Shown here piece by piece: positions 49,685 through 59,012 of a stretch of 64,000 nt of DNA (its first letter is position 1; each line of letters starts with the position of its first letter). The DNA comes from Psychrobacillus sp. NEAU-3TGS (GTDB taxonomy: Bacteria > Bacillota > Bacilli > Bacillales_A > Planococcaceae): NCBI RefSeq assembly GCF_029955155.1, contig NZ_JAPNOZ010000008.1:1-64000 (forward strand). The letters run 5' to 3'. The position numbers were made by a program, and so were the translations under genes. Under the pieces are notes generated by a model that made no database searches, had not been told where the DNA came from, and saw nothing but the letters and a program-made list of their open reading frames with translations.

Positions 49685-50734
49685 ATGAGATTGAAAAGCG
49701 AAGACTTAAAAAGTCTAATCAAAACAAAGCTTCACAAGGCCGGTCTAAATGAGGAGCATGCTGATGTCGCAGCAGACGTATTAACGTTTGCCGATGCAAG
49801 AGGCATTCACTCCCACGGTGCTGTTCGCGTGGAGTATTATGCAGAACGAATTGCAAAGGGCGGAATCAACACGAACCCAGACTTTAAATTCGAGAAAACA
49901 GGCCCTGCATCTGGCGTATTTCATGGTGATGGCGGTAATGGCCATATAGCTGCGAAATTAGCCATGGATGAGGCAATTAAAATGGCTAAAGAAAGTGGCG
50001 TTGCCATTATTGGTGTGAGAGATATCTCTCACAGCGGTGCAATTTCCTACTTCACGGAACAAGCGGCAAGTGAAGGTCTAATCGGTATTTCTATGTGTCA
50101 ATCTGATCCTATGGTTGTTCCTTTTGGCGGAGCTGAGCCTTATTACGGAACAAATCCAATCGCTTTTGCTGCACCGAGCAGTGATGGCAGAATGATTACA
50201 TTAGATATGGCAACTACTGTCCAAGCTTGGGGGAAAATTCTTCATGCTCGTTCCAAAAAAGAATCTATTCCTGATACATGGGCAGTTGACAGCAATGGGG
50301 AACCAACAACAGATCCGTTAAATGTAAATGCATTATTACCGATTGCGGGTCCAAAAGGCTATGGTCTTGCGATGATGGTCGATGTATTATCTGGGATTCT
50401 TCTTGGACTTCCGTTCGGTAACAAAGTTTCTTCCATGTACGAAGATTTATCTGAATATCGAAAATTAGGTCAGCTTCATATTGTTATCAACCCGGCATTC
50501 TTTACTGGGATAGCTAATTTTAAAAATAGCATTACCGAAACAATGAGCGATTTAAATCAAATCAAACCTGCACCAGGCTTCTCAAAAGTCCTTTATCCTG
50601 GTCAAAACAATGATATTGTCATTGAGGATTACAAGGAAAATGGAATTGAGATTGTGGAAGACATTTATGAGTATTTAAAATCAGATGTTATCCATAATAA
50701 TCAATATGATCATAAAAACCCATTTGCAGAATAA
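49685..50734 (+). CDS. allD: Ureidoglycolate dehydrogenase, first tandem copy
   Basis: AllD oxidises (S)-ureidoglycolate to oxalurate with NAD+. The 349-residue protein belongs to the type-2 malate/lactate dehydrogenase family. H42 and H44 (RGIHSHGA) and the catalytic H116 (ISHSGAISYF), the number used for E. coli AllD, are present. AGAGGTG precedes the ATG. A second copy of the same length follows after 51 bases. Confidence 0.92.
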   Translation: MRLKSEDLKSLIKTKLHKAGLNEEHADVAADVLTFADARGIHSHGAVRVEYYAERIAKGGINTNPDFKFEKTGPASGVFHGDGGNGHIAAKLAMDEAIKMAKESGVAIIGVRDISHSGAISYFTEQAASEGLIGISMCQSDPMVVPFGGAEPYYGTNPIAFAAPSSDGRMITLDMATTVQAWGKILHARSKKESIPDTWAVDSNGEPTTDPLNVNALLPIAGPKGYGLAMMVDVLSGILLGLPFGNKVSSMYEDLSEYRKLGQLHIVINPAFFTGIANFKNSITETMSDLNQIKPAPGFSKVLYPGQNNDIVIEDYKENGIEIVEDIYEYLKSDVIHNNQYDHKNPFAE

Positions 50735-50785
50735 GTTATGATTCGAATATAGATAATCGGTTGAAAAATAGGAGGGACGAGTGGA

Positions 50786-51835
50786 ATGAGATTAAGTAGC
50801 GAGCAATTGAATGAGTTGATTACTACGAAGCTGCAAAAGGCAGGATTAACTGAGGATCATGCGCGTGGTGTTGCTGACGTTCTAGTTCATGCAGATGCTA
50901 GAGGAGTCCATTCTCATGGAGCAATGAGAGTGGAGTATTATGCTGAAAGGATTGCTAAAGGCGGTATTAATGCAAATCCTGATTTCAAATTTGAAAAAAC
51001 TGGTCCTGCAACAGCTGTGTTTGACGGTGATAATGGAGCAGGGCATGTTGCAGCCAAGTTAGCAATGGACGAAGCGATTCAAATGGCAAAAGAAAACGGT
51101 GTAGCAGTTGTTGGTGTAAGAAGAATCAGTCACAGTGGTGCGCTTTCTTACTTTGTTCAACAAGCTGCTAATGAGAACTTAATTGGTATCTCTGTTTGCC
51201 AATCGGATCCGATGGTCGTTCCTTTTGGTGGATCAGAGCCTTATTATGGAACAAATCCGATTGCTTTTGCAGCACCAGGCAAAAACGGGCAGAACATTAC
51301 ATTTGATATGGCTACTACTGTTCAAGCTTGGGGGAAAATTCTTCACGCTCGTTCTAAAAACGAATCCATTCCTGACACATGGGCGGTTGATGTCGAAGGA
51401 AACCCTACGACCGATCCATTTAAGGTAAATGCTTTAGTACCAATTGCTGGGCCAAAGGGTTACGGTCTTATGATGATGGTAGATGTTTTATCTGGAATTC
51501 TTCTTGGACTTCCATTTGGAAACAAAGTATCTTCCATGTACCATGATCTTACCGAACATCGAAATCTTGGCCAACTGCACATTGTGATTAATCCGGAATA
51601 TTTTACTGCGTTAAATCTATTCCAAGAGAGTATCGCGACAACTATGCAAGATCTGAATAACATTAAACCAGCTCCTGGTTTTGATCATGTGTCTTACCCT
51701 GGACAAAGAAGTGCTGAAAGGGAAAAGAAATACGAAGAAAACGGAATCGAAATTGTTGATCATATTTATGAGTATTTAGTTTCAGACGTAGTTCACAACA
51801 ATGCTTATGATAACAAAAGCCCTTTTGCTAAGTAG
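50786..51835 (+). CDS. allD: Ureidoglycolate dehydrogenase, second tandem copy
   Basis: This 349-residue paralogue is highly similar to the preceding AllD along the whole length, with the same GVHSHGA and ISHSGALSYF catalytic segments. Differences are concentrated near the C-terminus (after IVINPEYFT) and in the first 40 residues. GGAGGG precedes the ATG. The pair is a clear tandem duplication; different cofactor or substrate use cannot be judged from the sequence. Confidence 0.92.
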   Translation: MRLSSEQLNELITTKLQKAGLTEDHARGVADVLVHADARGVHSHGAMRVEYYAERIAKGGINANPDFKFEKTGPATAVFDGDNGAGHVAAKLAMDEAIQMAKENGVAVVGVRRISHSGALSYFVQQAANENLIGISVCQSDPMVVPFGGSEPYYGTNPIAFAAPGKNGQNITFDMATTVQAWGKILHARSKNESIPDTWAVDVEGNPTTDPFKVNALVPIAGPKGYGLMMMVDVLSGILLGLPFGNKVSSMYHDLTEHRNLGQLHIVINPEYFTALNLFQESIATTMQDLNNIKPAPGFDHVSYPGQRSAEREKKYEENGIEIVDHIYEYLVSDVVHNNAYDNKSPFAK

Positions 51836-51949
51836 AAGATAAAGGGTGGTCAACTTGTGGCCACCCAATTTTCTGTGCCTATTTTACCCAGGGCATTTCG
51901 GATTTCTTGATAAATTAATAAAAATAATAACAAAGAGGTGCATTCAAAC

Positions 51950-53695
51950 ATGCTTTATACAATTGTTAAACAGAATTCATACCAGGATTCAGTTAATTTA
52001 ATGCTTCTTACAAATAAAATATCTACTATGGATGGCATTAACAAAGTTCAAATTATGATGGGAACTCCAGCCAATAAAGATATTTTAAAGGCAGCTGATC
52101 TATACACAGAGGAACTTGAAGGTGCTGCATCTAATGATATGTGTATCGTTGTTGATACTGACTCAGAAGAGAAAATCCAAGAGGTTCTAGATGAAACAGA
52201 TAACTATTTAAACAACCAAGCAATTGCAAGTGGTAAAGAAGCTTTCGAAACTGTTCGTTCTTGGGATAAAGCTACAAAAGAATTACCAGGTGCGAATCTA
52301 GCGATTATTTCTACACCAGGTCAATATGCAGCGGAAGAAGCTGAAAAAGCACTTGATAGAGATATGCACGTTCTTATTTTCAGTGACAACGTAACAGTTG
52401 AAGATGAGCGTCGTATTAAAGAAAAAGCACATGACAAAGGTCTTCTTGTAATGGGTCCTGACTGTGGTACAGCAGTAGTTTCTGGCGTACCTCTTGCATT
52501 CGCTAACGTTATGAAAACTGGTAAAATTGGTGTTATCGGGGCTTCTGGAACAGGGATTCAAGAAGTTACAACAGAAATTGACCGTTTAGGCGCTGGAATT
52601 AGCCATGCAATCGGTACTGGTGGCCGTGACCTAAATGATAAAATCGGTGCAATTACAATGTTAGATGGTATTAAAGCATTAGCACAACATAGTCAAACAG
52701 AAGTGATTACATTGATCTCTAAACCACCTGCAAAAGAAGTTCGTGACGAGGTTGTTCAATTGCTACAAAGTCTTTCTAAACCAGTGGTTGCGATTTTCCT
52801 TGGTGAAGAGCCACATAACCATGAAGGCAATGTATATTATGCTAACACACTTGAAGAAACAGCTGCGATTGCAGTAGATCTTGTGAAAGGCAACCCTATT
52901 AAGCCAAATTACAACAGATTACAAGCAGAAGTACCTGCAGTAACTTTAAAACCAGAGCAAAAAACAATTAAAGGTCTATACTCAGGCGGTACATTAGGTT
53001 ATGAAGCGGCTACTTTAATCAGTAGTGGTCTTAACTATGATAATAGTGGAGCTCATGAGGAAGGATACCTTCTAAATGCAAATGGATTCCAAGTGATCGA
53101 CCTTGGGGATGATATTTATACACAAGGTAAACCACACCCAATGATCGACCCGGATACAAGAATTCAATACTTCCAAAAAGCAGCACAAGATGAGTCAACT
53201 GCAATTATCCTATTTGATCTAGTTCTTGGATATGGTTCTCATGAAGATATGGCAGGCGCACTTATCCCTGGTATCGAAAAAATTCAAAAAGATGCACAAG
53301 CAAAAGGTAAAGAAATTTACTTCGTAGCATCTGTATGTGGTACTGACCAAGATCCACAAGGTATTGACGAGCAAAAAGCAAAATTAGAAAAAGCTGGAGT
53401 TATTCTACGTGATAGTAACAACCAAGCGGTTCTTACTGCATTAGCTATGCTTGATATTCAAATCGAAGAAGTACAAAAAGAATTAGTACCTGCAACAGAA
53501 ACTGCAACAGTTGAAATTACTGTTTCTGAAGCTATCCAAAAATTATTAACAGAAAAACCAAACGTTGTTAACGTTGGATTAAAGAAATTCACAGAAGCTA
53601 TTACTGCTAACGGCGGAAGAGTTGTTCAGTATGACTGGCGTCCAGTTGCTGGCGGCAACCCAAGAATGCGTCAAATTTTAAGTGTACTTCGTTAA
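51950..53695 (+). CDS. allF: Oxamate carbamoyltransferase subunit AllF (FdrA)
   Basis: FdrA resembles succinyl-CoA synthetase alpha chains and, with YlbE and YlbF, forms the oxamate carbamoyltransferase (AllFGH) that converts oxalurate plus phosphate to oxamate and carbamoyl phosphate (recently assigned in E. coli, from memory). The 581-residue protein has a CoA-binding-like Rossmann segment GVIGASGTGIQEVTTEIDRL, then GLYSGGTLGYEA and the ligase-like VLGYGSHEDMAG. The ATG at 51950 is preceded by AAAGAGGTG; an in-frame ATG 12 bases upstream overlaps that site. Confidence 0.9.
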   Translation: MLYTIVKQNSYQDSVNLMLLTNKISTMDGINKVQIMMGTPANKDILKAADLYTEELEGAASNDMCIVVDTDSEEKIQEVLDETDNYLNNQAIASGKEAFETVRSWDKATKELPGANLAIISTPGQYAAEEAEKALDRDMHVLIFSDNVTVEDERRIKEKAHDKGLLVMGPDCGTAVVSGVPLAFANVMKTGKIGVIGASGTGIQEVTTEIDRLGAGISHAIGTGGRDLNDKIGAITMLDGIKALAQHSQTEVITLISKPPAKEVRDEVVQLLQSLSKPVVAIFLGEEPHNHEGNVYYANTLEETAAIAVDLVKGNPIKPNYNRLQAEVPAVTLKPEQKTIKGLYSGGTLGYEAATLISSGLNYDNSGAHEEGYLLNANGFQVIDLGDDIYTQGKPHPMIDPDTRIQYFQKAAQDESTAIILFDLVLGYGSHEDMAGALIPGIEKIQKDAQAKGKEIYFVASVCGTDQDPQGIDEQKAKLEKAGVILRDSNNQAVLTALAMLDIQIEEVQKELVPATETATVEITVSEAIQKLLTEKPNVVNVGLKKFTEAITANGGRVVQYDWRPVAGGNPRMRQILSVLR

Positions 53696-53764
53696 TCGAA
53701 AGAAGCTTTTTAAACTTCAGGCTAACGAAATTAAACGATCAATGAATTATCAGGAGGAATCATA

Positions 53765-55039
53765 ATGTACGGACAATATAAAACAATCGACGAAGCAAAC
53801 CGAGCAGTAATCGATAAAGTTGTATCGAGTGCACCTTTCTTAGTAGATGTAGTGCCTGCCAAATCTGTCATTCAAGAGTTAAACGGGAAAGTTCTGCTTC
53901 ATGCAGGACCACCTATTAAATGGGAAAATATGACTAGCCCTATGCAAGGATCTTGCATAGGAGCTACATTGTTTGAAGGTTGGGCTTCTAACGCAGATGA
54001 AGCAGCTAAGATGCTTGAAAATGGAGAAATTGAATTCATTCCATGTCACCATGTGAACGCGGTTGGTCCAATGGGAGGAATTACATCTGGAAGCATGCCA
54101 GTTCTTGTGGCAGAAAATCGTGATGGTGGAAACCAAGCATATTGCACAATGAATGAAGGTATTGGTGCAGTTCTACGTTTTGGTGCTTACTCTGACGAAG
54201 TACTTAAACGTCTTGCATGGTTCAGAGATGTACTTGGTCCAACACTTTCAAAAGCAATAAAAGTTAAAGGTGACGGATTAAACGTTAACGTTATGATGGC
54301 GAAAGCAATTACAATGGGAGACGAGTTCCACCAACGTAATATTGCTGGTTCACTTATTTTCTTAAAAGAAATTACTCCTTATATTTTAAAAACAGATGTA
54401 GCGGACTCAGATAAGCAAGATGTTATTCAATTCTTGGCTGATACTGATCAATACTTCTTAAACATTGCGATGGCTTCAACGAAAGCAGTAATGGATACAG
54501 CACGTGAAATTCAACACGGTACAGTAGTAACAGCAATGTGCCGTAACGGTTATGAATTCGGAATTCGTATTGCTGGTATGGGTGACCAATGGTTCACAGC
54601 ACCTGTTAATACGCCTCAAGGTTTATTCTTTACGGGCTATGATCAAGACTTAGCTTGTCCTGACATGGGTGACAGTGCGATCACTGAAACATTCGGTGTA
54701 GGCGGTTTTGCAATGATCGCTGCTCCTGGTGTTACACGCTTCGTAGGTGCTGGTGGTATGGACGACGCAGTTAATACTAGTAATGATATGATGGAAATTT
54801 GTATTGATCATAACCCTAACTTCTCTATTCCAACTTGGGACTTTAAAGGATCTGCCCTAGGAATTGACGCAAGAAAAGTTGTTGAAACTGGAATTGAACC
54901 AATTATCAACACAGGTATTGCTCATAAAGAAGCTGGAGTTGGCCAAATTGGTGCAGGTACAGTTCGTGCTCCATTAGCTTGCTTCGAAAAAGCAATTGAT
55001 GCATACGCTGTAAAACTTGGTCTAATTGACCCACAATAA
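53765..55039 (+). CDS. allG: Oxamate carbamoyltransferase subunit AllG (YlbE, DUF1116)
   Basis: This 424-residue DUF1116 protein is the YlbE partner of FdrA in the AllFGH enzyme. Recognisable blocks include HAGPPIKWENMTSPMQGS (about residues 46-63), the glycine-rich FTAPVNTPQGLFF and GAGGMDDAVNTSNDM. Length matches the family. AGGAGG precedes the ATG. Its stop codon TAA is followed directly by the allH ATG, indicating coupled translation. Confidence 0.9.
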   Translation: MYGQYKTIDEANRAVIDKVVSSAPFLVDVVPAKSVIQELNGKVLLHAGPPIKWENMTSPMQGSCIGATLFEGWASNADEAAKMLENGEIEFIPCHHVNAVGPMGGITSGSMPVLVAENRDGGNQAYCTMNEGIGAVLRFGAYSDEVLKRLAWFRDVLGPTLSKAIKVKGDGLNVNVMMAKAITMGDEFHQRNIAGSLIFLKEITPYILKTDVADSDKQDVIQFLADTDQYFLNIAMASTKAVMDTAREIQHGTVVTAMCRNGYEFGIRIAGMGDQWFTAPVNTPQGLFFTGYDQDLACPDMGDSAITETFGVGGFAMIAAPGVTRFVGAGGMDDAVNTSNDMMEICIDHNPNFSIPTWDFKGSALGIDARKVVETGIEPIINTGIAHKEAGVGQIGAGTVRAPLACFEKAIDAYAVKLGLIDPQ

Positions 55040-55945
55040 ATGAATAAATGCACTCTTTTTGGAGAGGACTATAGTTATCTAGTTCCTCTCCTTCTTTATA
55101 AAAGTGAAAATGGATACGTTCATAGTCGTTTTGCCAATGGCTTTAATATTAAAATAGAAGATTCTCTTATATTTATTGGAAATAATAAAAACGGACTTCT
55201 GCCATTTGGAATTCATCTTCAAGAAGAAGATACGTTAAGAGCTGTTTCCTCTGTTAACAATGGAGATCCAGTTACATGGAATAAAAAAAACAACTCGATA
55301 GAATTACCAAGGGTAACAATCAGTATCGAAAAAGGCAATAGCTTTAAAAATGAATTAACTACTTTAGATAGTACAGCTATTTTTAAAGCAAGTTTTGAGC
55401 AATTTTGTTCACAACTAGTGAAAATAGAAAACCACACTGGACTGGATGTTTCGTTCAAAGAATTTTTAAATAAGCTTTTTGCAGCAGGTGAACAGAGTTG
55501 GCTTGGTGCTGAAGCCTATTTGATACTTTTGATGGAAGCTGCAGAGTCGCGCGATGAAGATTTATTGGAGAAAGTCCTTAGATACTTTCTTGGAAGAGGA
55601 CAAGGCTTAACTCCTTCAGGCGATGACATGATTGTCGGGATGCTTGCTTTTGATGCCGTTTCCCCAACTCTTTCCACAAGCTTTTATAAAAAAGTTTCAG
55701 AACTAATTGAAGGTGAATCGATTACTACTGATGTGGCGAGAGAATATTTACGGTATGCACTTAAACAGGAGTTTAGCTCAACCGTTTCAAATCTAGTCAA
55801 TGCACTTGCTGACGGTAATGCCCCTAATTTTGAGAAAGTCCTATATGACTTGGTCGAAGTTGGACACAGTTCAGGTTTGGATACGGTATTAGGTATTCTT
55901 ATCGGAATGTTAGCTTTTAGGAAAACAAAAATAGAAACAAATTAA
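55040..55945 (+). CDS. allH: Oxamate carbamoyltransferase subunit AllH (YlbF, DUF2877)
   Basis: This 301-residue DUF2877 protein is the third AllFGH subunit. The family signature GRGQGLTPSGDDMIVGMLA lies near residues 188-206, and a second block GHSSGLDTVLGILIGM is close to the C-terminus. It starts immediately after the allG stop with no separate ribosome site, so it depends on re-initiation. allK follows 19 bases later. Confidence 0.88.
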   Translation: MNKCTLFGEDYSYLVPLLLYKSENGYVHSRFANGFNIKIEDSLIFIGNNKNGLLPFGIHLQEEDTLRAVSSVNNGDPVTWNKKNNSIELPRVTISIEKGNSFKNELTTLDSTAIFKASFEQFCSQLVKIENHTGLDVSFKEFLNKLFAAGEQSWLGAEAYLILLMEAAESRDEDLLEKVLRYFLGRGQGLTPSGDDMIVGMLAFDAVSPTLSTSFYKKVSELIEGESITTDVAREYLRYALKQEFSSTVSNLVNALADGNAPNFEKVLYDLVEVGHSSGLDTVLGILIGMLAFRKTKIETN

Positions 55946-55964
55946 AAGGTTGGAGAGTGTATAT

Positions 55965-56899
55965 ATGAGTAAAGTCGTTTTAGCGATTGGCGGTAACGCA
56001 ATCATTAAAGAAGGTCAAAAAGGGACAATTGAAGAACAACGAGAAAACTTGGTTGAGAGTTCTGCACCTGTTCTTGATTTAATGGAGCAAGGTCATACAG
56101 TTGTAATTACTCACGGAAATGGCCCACAAGTTGGTAATACATTAATAAGAGGAGAAATGGCGAAATCAGTAATTCCCGAGTATCCTTAGATGTATATGGT
56201 GCTGAAACGCAAGGTAACTTAGGATATTTAATCCAACAAACTTTTAAAAATAAAATGGCGGAACGTAATATCAATAAAACAATTGCAACAGTTGTAACTC
56301 AATCAGTTGTTTCAAAAGATGATTCTGCATTTGAAAATCCTACAAAACCAATTGGCCCATTCTATTCTAAAGAAGATATGGAGAAAATTGTAGCTGAGCG
56401 AAACTTAACATTCGTTGAAGATGCTGGACGTGGATATAGACGTGTTGTTGCATCTCCAAAGCCAGTTAGAATTGTTGAAAAAGAAGCAATTGAAACTTTG
56501 CTTAACAATGGTATTTCTGTTATTTCCACTGGTGGCGGCGGAATTCCGGTAATTGAAAATAACGGAAAAATCGAAGGTATTGAAGCTGTAATCGATAAAG
56601 ACTTCGCAAGTGCATTACTTGCAGCTGATATTAACGCTGATTATTTATTCATCTTAACTGGTGTTGAACAAGTTGCTATCAACTTCGGTAAACCAAACCA
56701 AGAAAATTTATTAGAAATGACAATTGATGATGCACTTCGTTATTTAGATGAAGGTCAATTCCCTAAAGGAAGCATGGGACCTAAAATCGAAGCTGCGATT
56801 CTGTTCCTACAAAAAGGCGGAAAGAACGTTATCATTACTTCGATTGATAAACTTCAAGATGCAATTGAAGGAAAAACTGGTACACGTATTGTAATGTAA
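55965..56899 (+). pseudogene. allK: Carbamate kinase AllK, one-base frameshift
   Basis: AllK makes ATP and carbamate from the carbamoyl phosphate released by AllFGH. The start ATG at 55965 (MSKVVLAIGGNAI) follows GGAGAG. After IPEYP the frame meets a TAG at 56187. Adding one T at 56186-56187 would continue as LDVYGAETQGNLGYLIQQ, followed by the intact remainder (STGGGGIPV, GSMGPKIEAA) to a normal end. The total of about 311 residues would be standard. The whole pathway needs this enzyme, so a sequencing error is as likely as a real loss. Confidence 0.88.
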
Positions 56900-56913
56900 T
56901 ATATAAAGTTGTT

Positions 56914-56967
56914 CTGTCTACCCCTACTTTCAATAAGAATGCAGGGGTAGACAGTGCTTTTTTATTT
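56914..56967 (+). terminator. Rho-independent terminator of the allC-allK operon
   Basis: CTGTCTACCCCT pairs perfectly with AGGGGTAGACAG across a 17-base loop, then TGC and six T. Confidence 0.9.
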
Positions 56968-57145
56968 ACTTAATTTCTTTCTTCAACACCCCCGCAAATA
57001 TTAAAATCTACATAATAGATATTAACTGTCAGAAAAAGACTAGCTAACTATGTTCACTTTTTTTATACTTAGATTATTAACGACTAAAATATTCCGAAGA
57101 TTTATAATAAGTAGAAACTACGAGGATTAGACAGGAGATATCTAT

Positions 57146-58390
57146 ATGGATACTAAGCAAAGATATCAAATACTTTTTAATAAGATCAATCAATATAATT
57201 CAGGAACTAAGGGAATAACTAGAGTTGCATATACAAATGAAGAGCAGGCATGTACACAAGCATTTATGCGAATGTGTAAAGATGAAGGACTAGATATTCG
57301 GATCGATTCTTGTGGCAATGCAATTGGGAGAAGAGAGGGTAGAATAAAGGGACTTCCGCCTGTGTTAATGGGATCTCATTTGGATACAGTTTATCAAGGC
57401 GGTAAGTATGACGGGGTTGTCGGTGTTACCGCTGCATTGGAAGTTATTAAACGACTGAATGAAAAAGGAATTGAAACAGATCATCCAATTGAGATTATTT
57501 CATTTGCTTGTGAGGAGTCTTCCAGGTTCGGTGTTTCCACACTAGGAAGTAAAGCGATGGCCGGTACATTTGATAAGGAGAAAGTTAGATATTTAAAAGA
57601 CCGTAATGGAGTTACGTTGGAAGAGGCACTTGCTTTATGTGCACTTGAAATTGATAGTATTGAACATGCGAGCAGAAAAGATGAAAAGATAAAGGCTTTT
57701 TTTGAATTACATATAGAGCAAGGACCAGTATTAGAGAATGAAAATAAGAAGATTGGCATTGTTACCGGAATAGCGGCTCCGGTTAGATTTTCAATAAGAA
57801 TAGTAGGAACCCCTTCCCATTCTGGCACAACCCCAATGAATATGCGAAATGATGCGCTTCTTGGTGCATCCCAAATTGCATTGGAGCTTGAAAAAATTGC
57901 GTTAAATGAGCAAAGTTACGGAACGGTTGCTACGGTTGGTGTTTTAGATATCCCAGCTGGTGCGATGAACGTAGTGCCGGGCGAAGTAGAAATCAAAGTT
58001 GATATCCGCGGGACTTCATTAGAATCACGCCAGCGCGTGTTAGATCATCTTAATCAAACGATTGAATTAGTAAAGAGAAACAGACAGCTAGAAATCCTAA
58101 GTCAAGAAATCATTTCGGAAGAACCAGTGTTACTCTCTACTGAAATTACAGAAACAATGGAAACAATTTGTAAGGATCAGGCTATTTCTTATAAAATGAT
58201 GCCAAGTGGAGCAGGACATGATGCGATGAACATGGTAAAGCTATGCCCTACTGGACTTATCTTTGTTCCATCTGTAAATGGTCTTAGCCACCATCCAGAT
58301 GAGTATACCGACCATGATGATATATTAATAGGTATTGATGTGTTAGAGAAAACTGTCATACATTATGCTAAAATGGAATCGAACATTTAG
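57146..58390 (+). CDS. M20-family amidase/carbamoylase (AllC/AmaB/HyuC type)
   Basis: This 414-residue metallo-amidohydrolase has H78 and D80 (GSHLDT), D89 (KYDG), the glutamate pair E123-E124 (ACEESSRF), H189 (ELHIEQGP) and the ending SGAGHDAMNM ... SHHPDEYT. It is related to AllC at 47582 but clearly diverged. It could hydrolyse N-carbamoyl amino acids, ureidoglycolate or allantoate; the family cannot be separated by eye. It lies behind the allK terminator with its own leader, and so forms a separate unit at the right edge of the cluster. Confidence 0.85.
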   Translation: MDTKQRYQILFNKINQYNSGTKGITRVAYTNEEQACTQAFMRMCKDEGLDIRIDSCGNAIGRREGRIKGLPPVLMGSHLDTVYQGGKYDGVVGVTAALEVIKRLNEKGIETDHPIEIISFACEESSRFGVSTLGSKAMAGTFDKEKVRYLKDRNGVTLEEALALCALEIDSIEHASRKDEKIKAFFELHIEQGPVLENENKKIGIVTGIAAPVRFSIRIVGTPSHSGTTPMNMRNDALLGASQIALELEKIALNEQSYGTVATVGVLDIPAGAMNVVPGEVEIKVDIRGTSLESRQRVLDHLNQTIELVKRNRQLEILSQEIISEEPVLLSTEITETMETICKDQAISYKMMPSGAGHDAMNMVKLCPTGLIFVPSVNGLSHHPDEYTDHDDILIGIDVLEKTVIHYAKMESNI

Positions 58391-58446
58391 GGAAATAAGA
58401 ATAAGTGAGCGAGTAAGTAAGTAATTCTCACCTCATAAATATAGAT

Positions 58447-58485
58447 ATAACCACTTCTCAAAATCAGAGAGGTGGTTATTTTTTT
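58447..58485 (+). terminator. Rho-independent terminator of the M20 gene
   Basis: ATAACCACTTCTC pairs with GAGAGGTGGTTAT, with one G-T pair, followed by seven T. The stem is nearly the same as the pucG terminator at 31172. Confidence 0.93.
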
Positions 58486-58808
58486 GCGTTTTGGATTTAA
58501 TATATGTGGATTACTTTTGGCGTTCAACTATTAGAGTTTTTTAAGATGCATTATCTGTCTTGGTATTAATCAGCCAACTTCAGAGCCTGTCTGTTCTTCT
58601 AGTAGTCATAAATTATATAAAGTCTTTTTAAGTAATCAATGAGATGTAATTTTTAGAAATTTCAATAAAAGAGTATAATAGACCTATTATAATTTTCTGT
58701 CATTTGTAAATAAAAAATACTAGTGTCGACAAAAAATGATAAGTTCTTTATACTATTATAGTAATATGAAATCGTGATATTAGTACTATTATACTTATAA
58801 TTGAAAAA
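58486..58808. other. AT-rich region preceding the riboswitch
   Basis: No gene is present. Candidate -10 boxes (TATACT at 58791 and others) lie close to the riboswitch, but no convincing -35 accompanies them. No sigma-D-type site was recognised. Confidence 0.35.
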
Positions 58809-58882
58809 GGCAAACTTATCGAAAGGTAAGGACGCAAAGCTACGAGTCTAAAATCCTCTTGGATAATGATAGTCGGGTTGCC
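58809..58882 (+). promoter_or_regulatory. Cyclic di-GMP-I (GEMM-I) riboswitch aptamer
   Basis: The stretch follows the GEMM-I consensus in order. P1 is formed by GGCAA (58809-58813) and TTGCC (58878-58882). P2 is TTATC/GGTAA closed by a GAAA tetraloop. Then comes the conserved GGACGCAAAGC, P3 with the tetraloop-receptor bulges (CTAAAATCC, then GGATAATGATAG), and the final CGGGTTGCC. The bases GCCAA at 58880-58884 can instead pair with TTGGC at 58905-58909, the base of the following terminator. Ligand binding should therefore favour termination, which suggests an OFF switch. Confidence 0.9.
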
Positions 58883-58907
58883 AAGAGTAGTAATGAATGA
58901 TTCTTTG

Positions 58908-58943
58908 GCTATCCCTATCTAGGATTGGGATAGCTTTTATTTT
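58908..58943 (+). terminator. Riboswitch expression-platform terminator
   Basis: GCTATCCC pairs with GGGATAGC around an 11-base loop, followed by TTTTATTTT. It lies 69 bases before the first gene of the operon and competes with the alternative pairing described for the aptamer. Confidence 0.85.
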
Positions 58944-59012
58944 AGACTCCCCAATAAGCAAATAAATGTCACCTAAGAAATGTAGCAGACTATAGGAAAA
59001 AGGAGATTAGAG

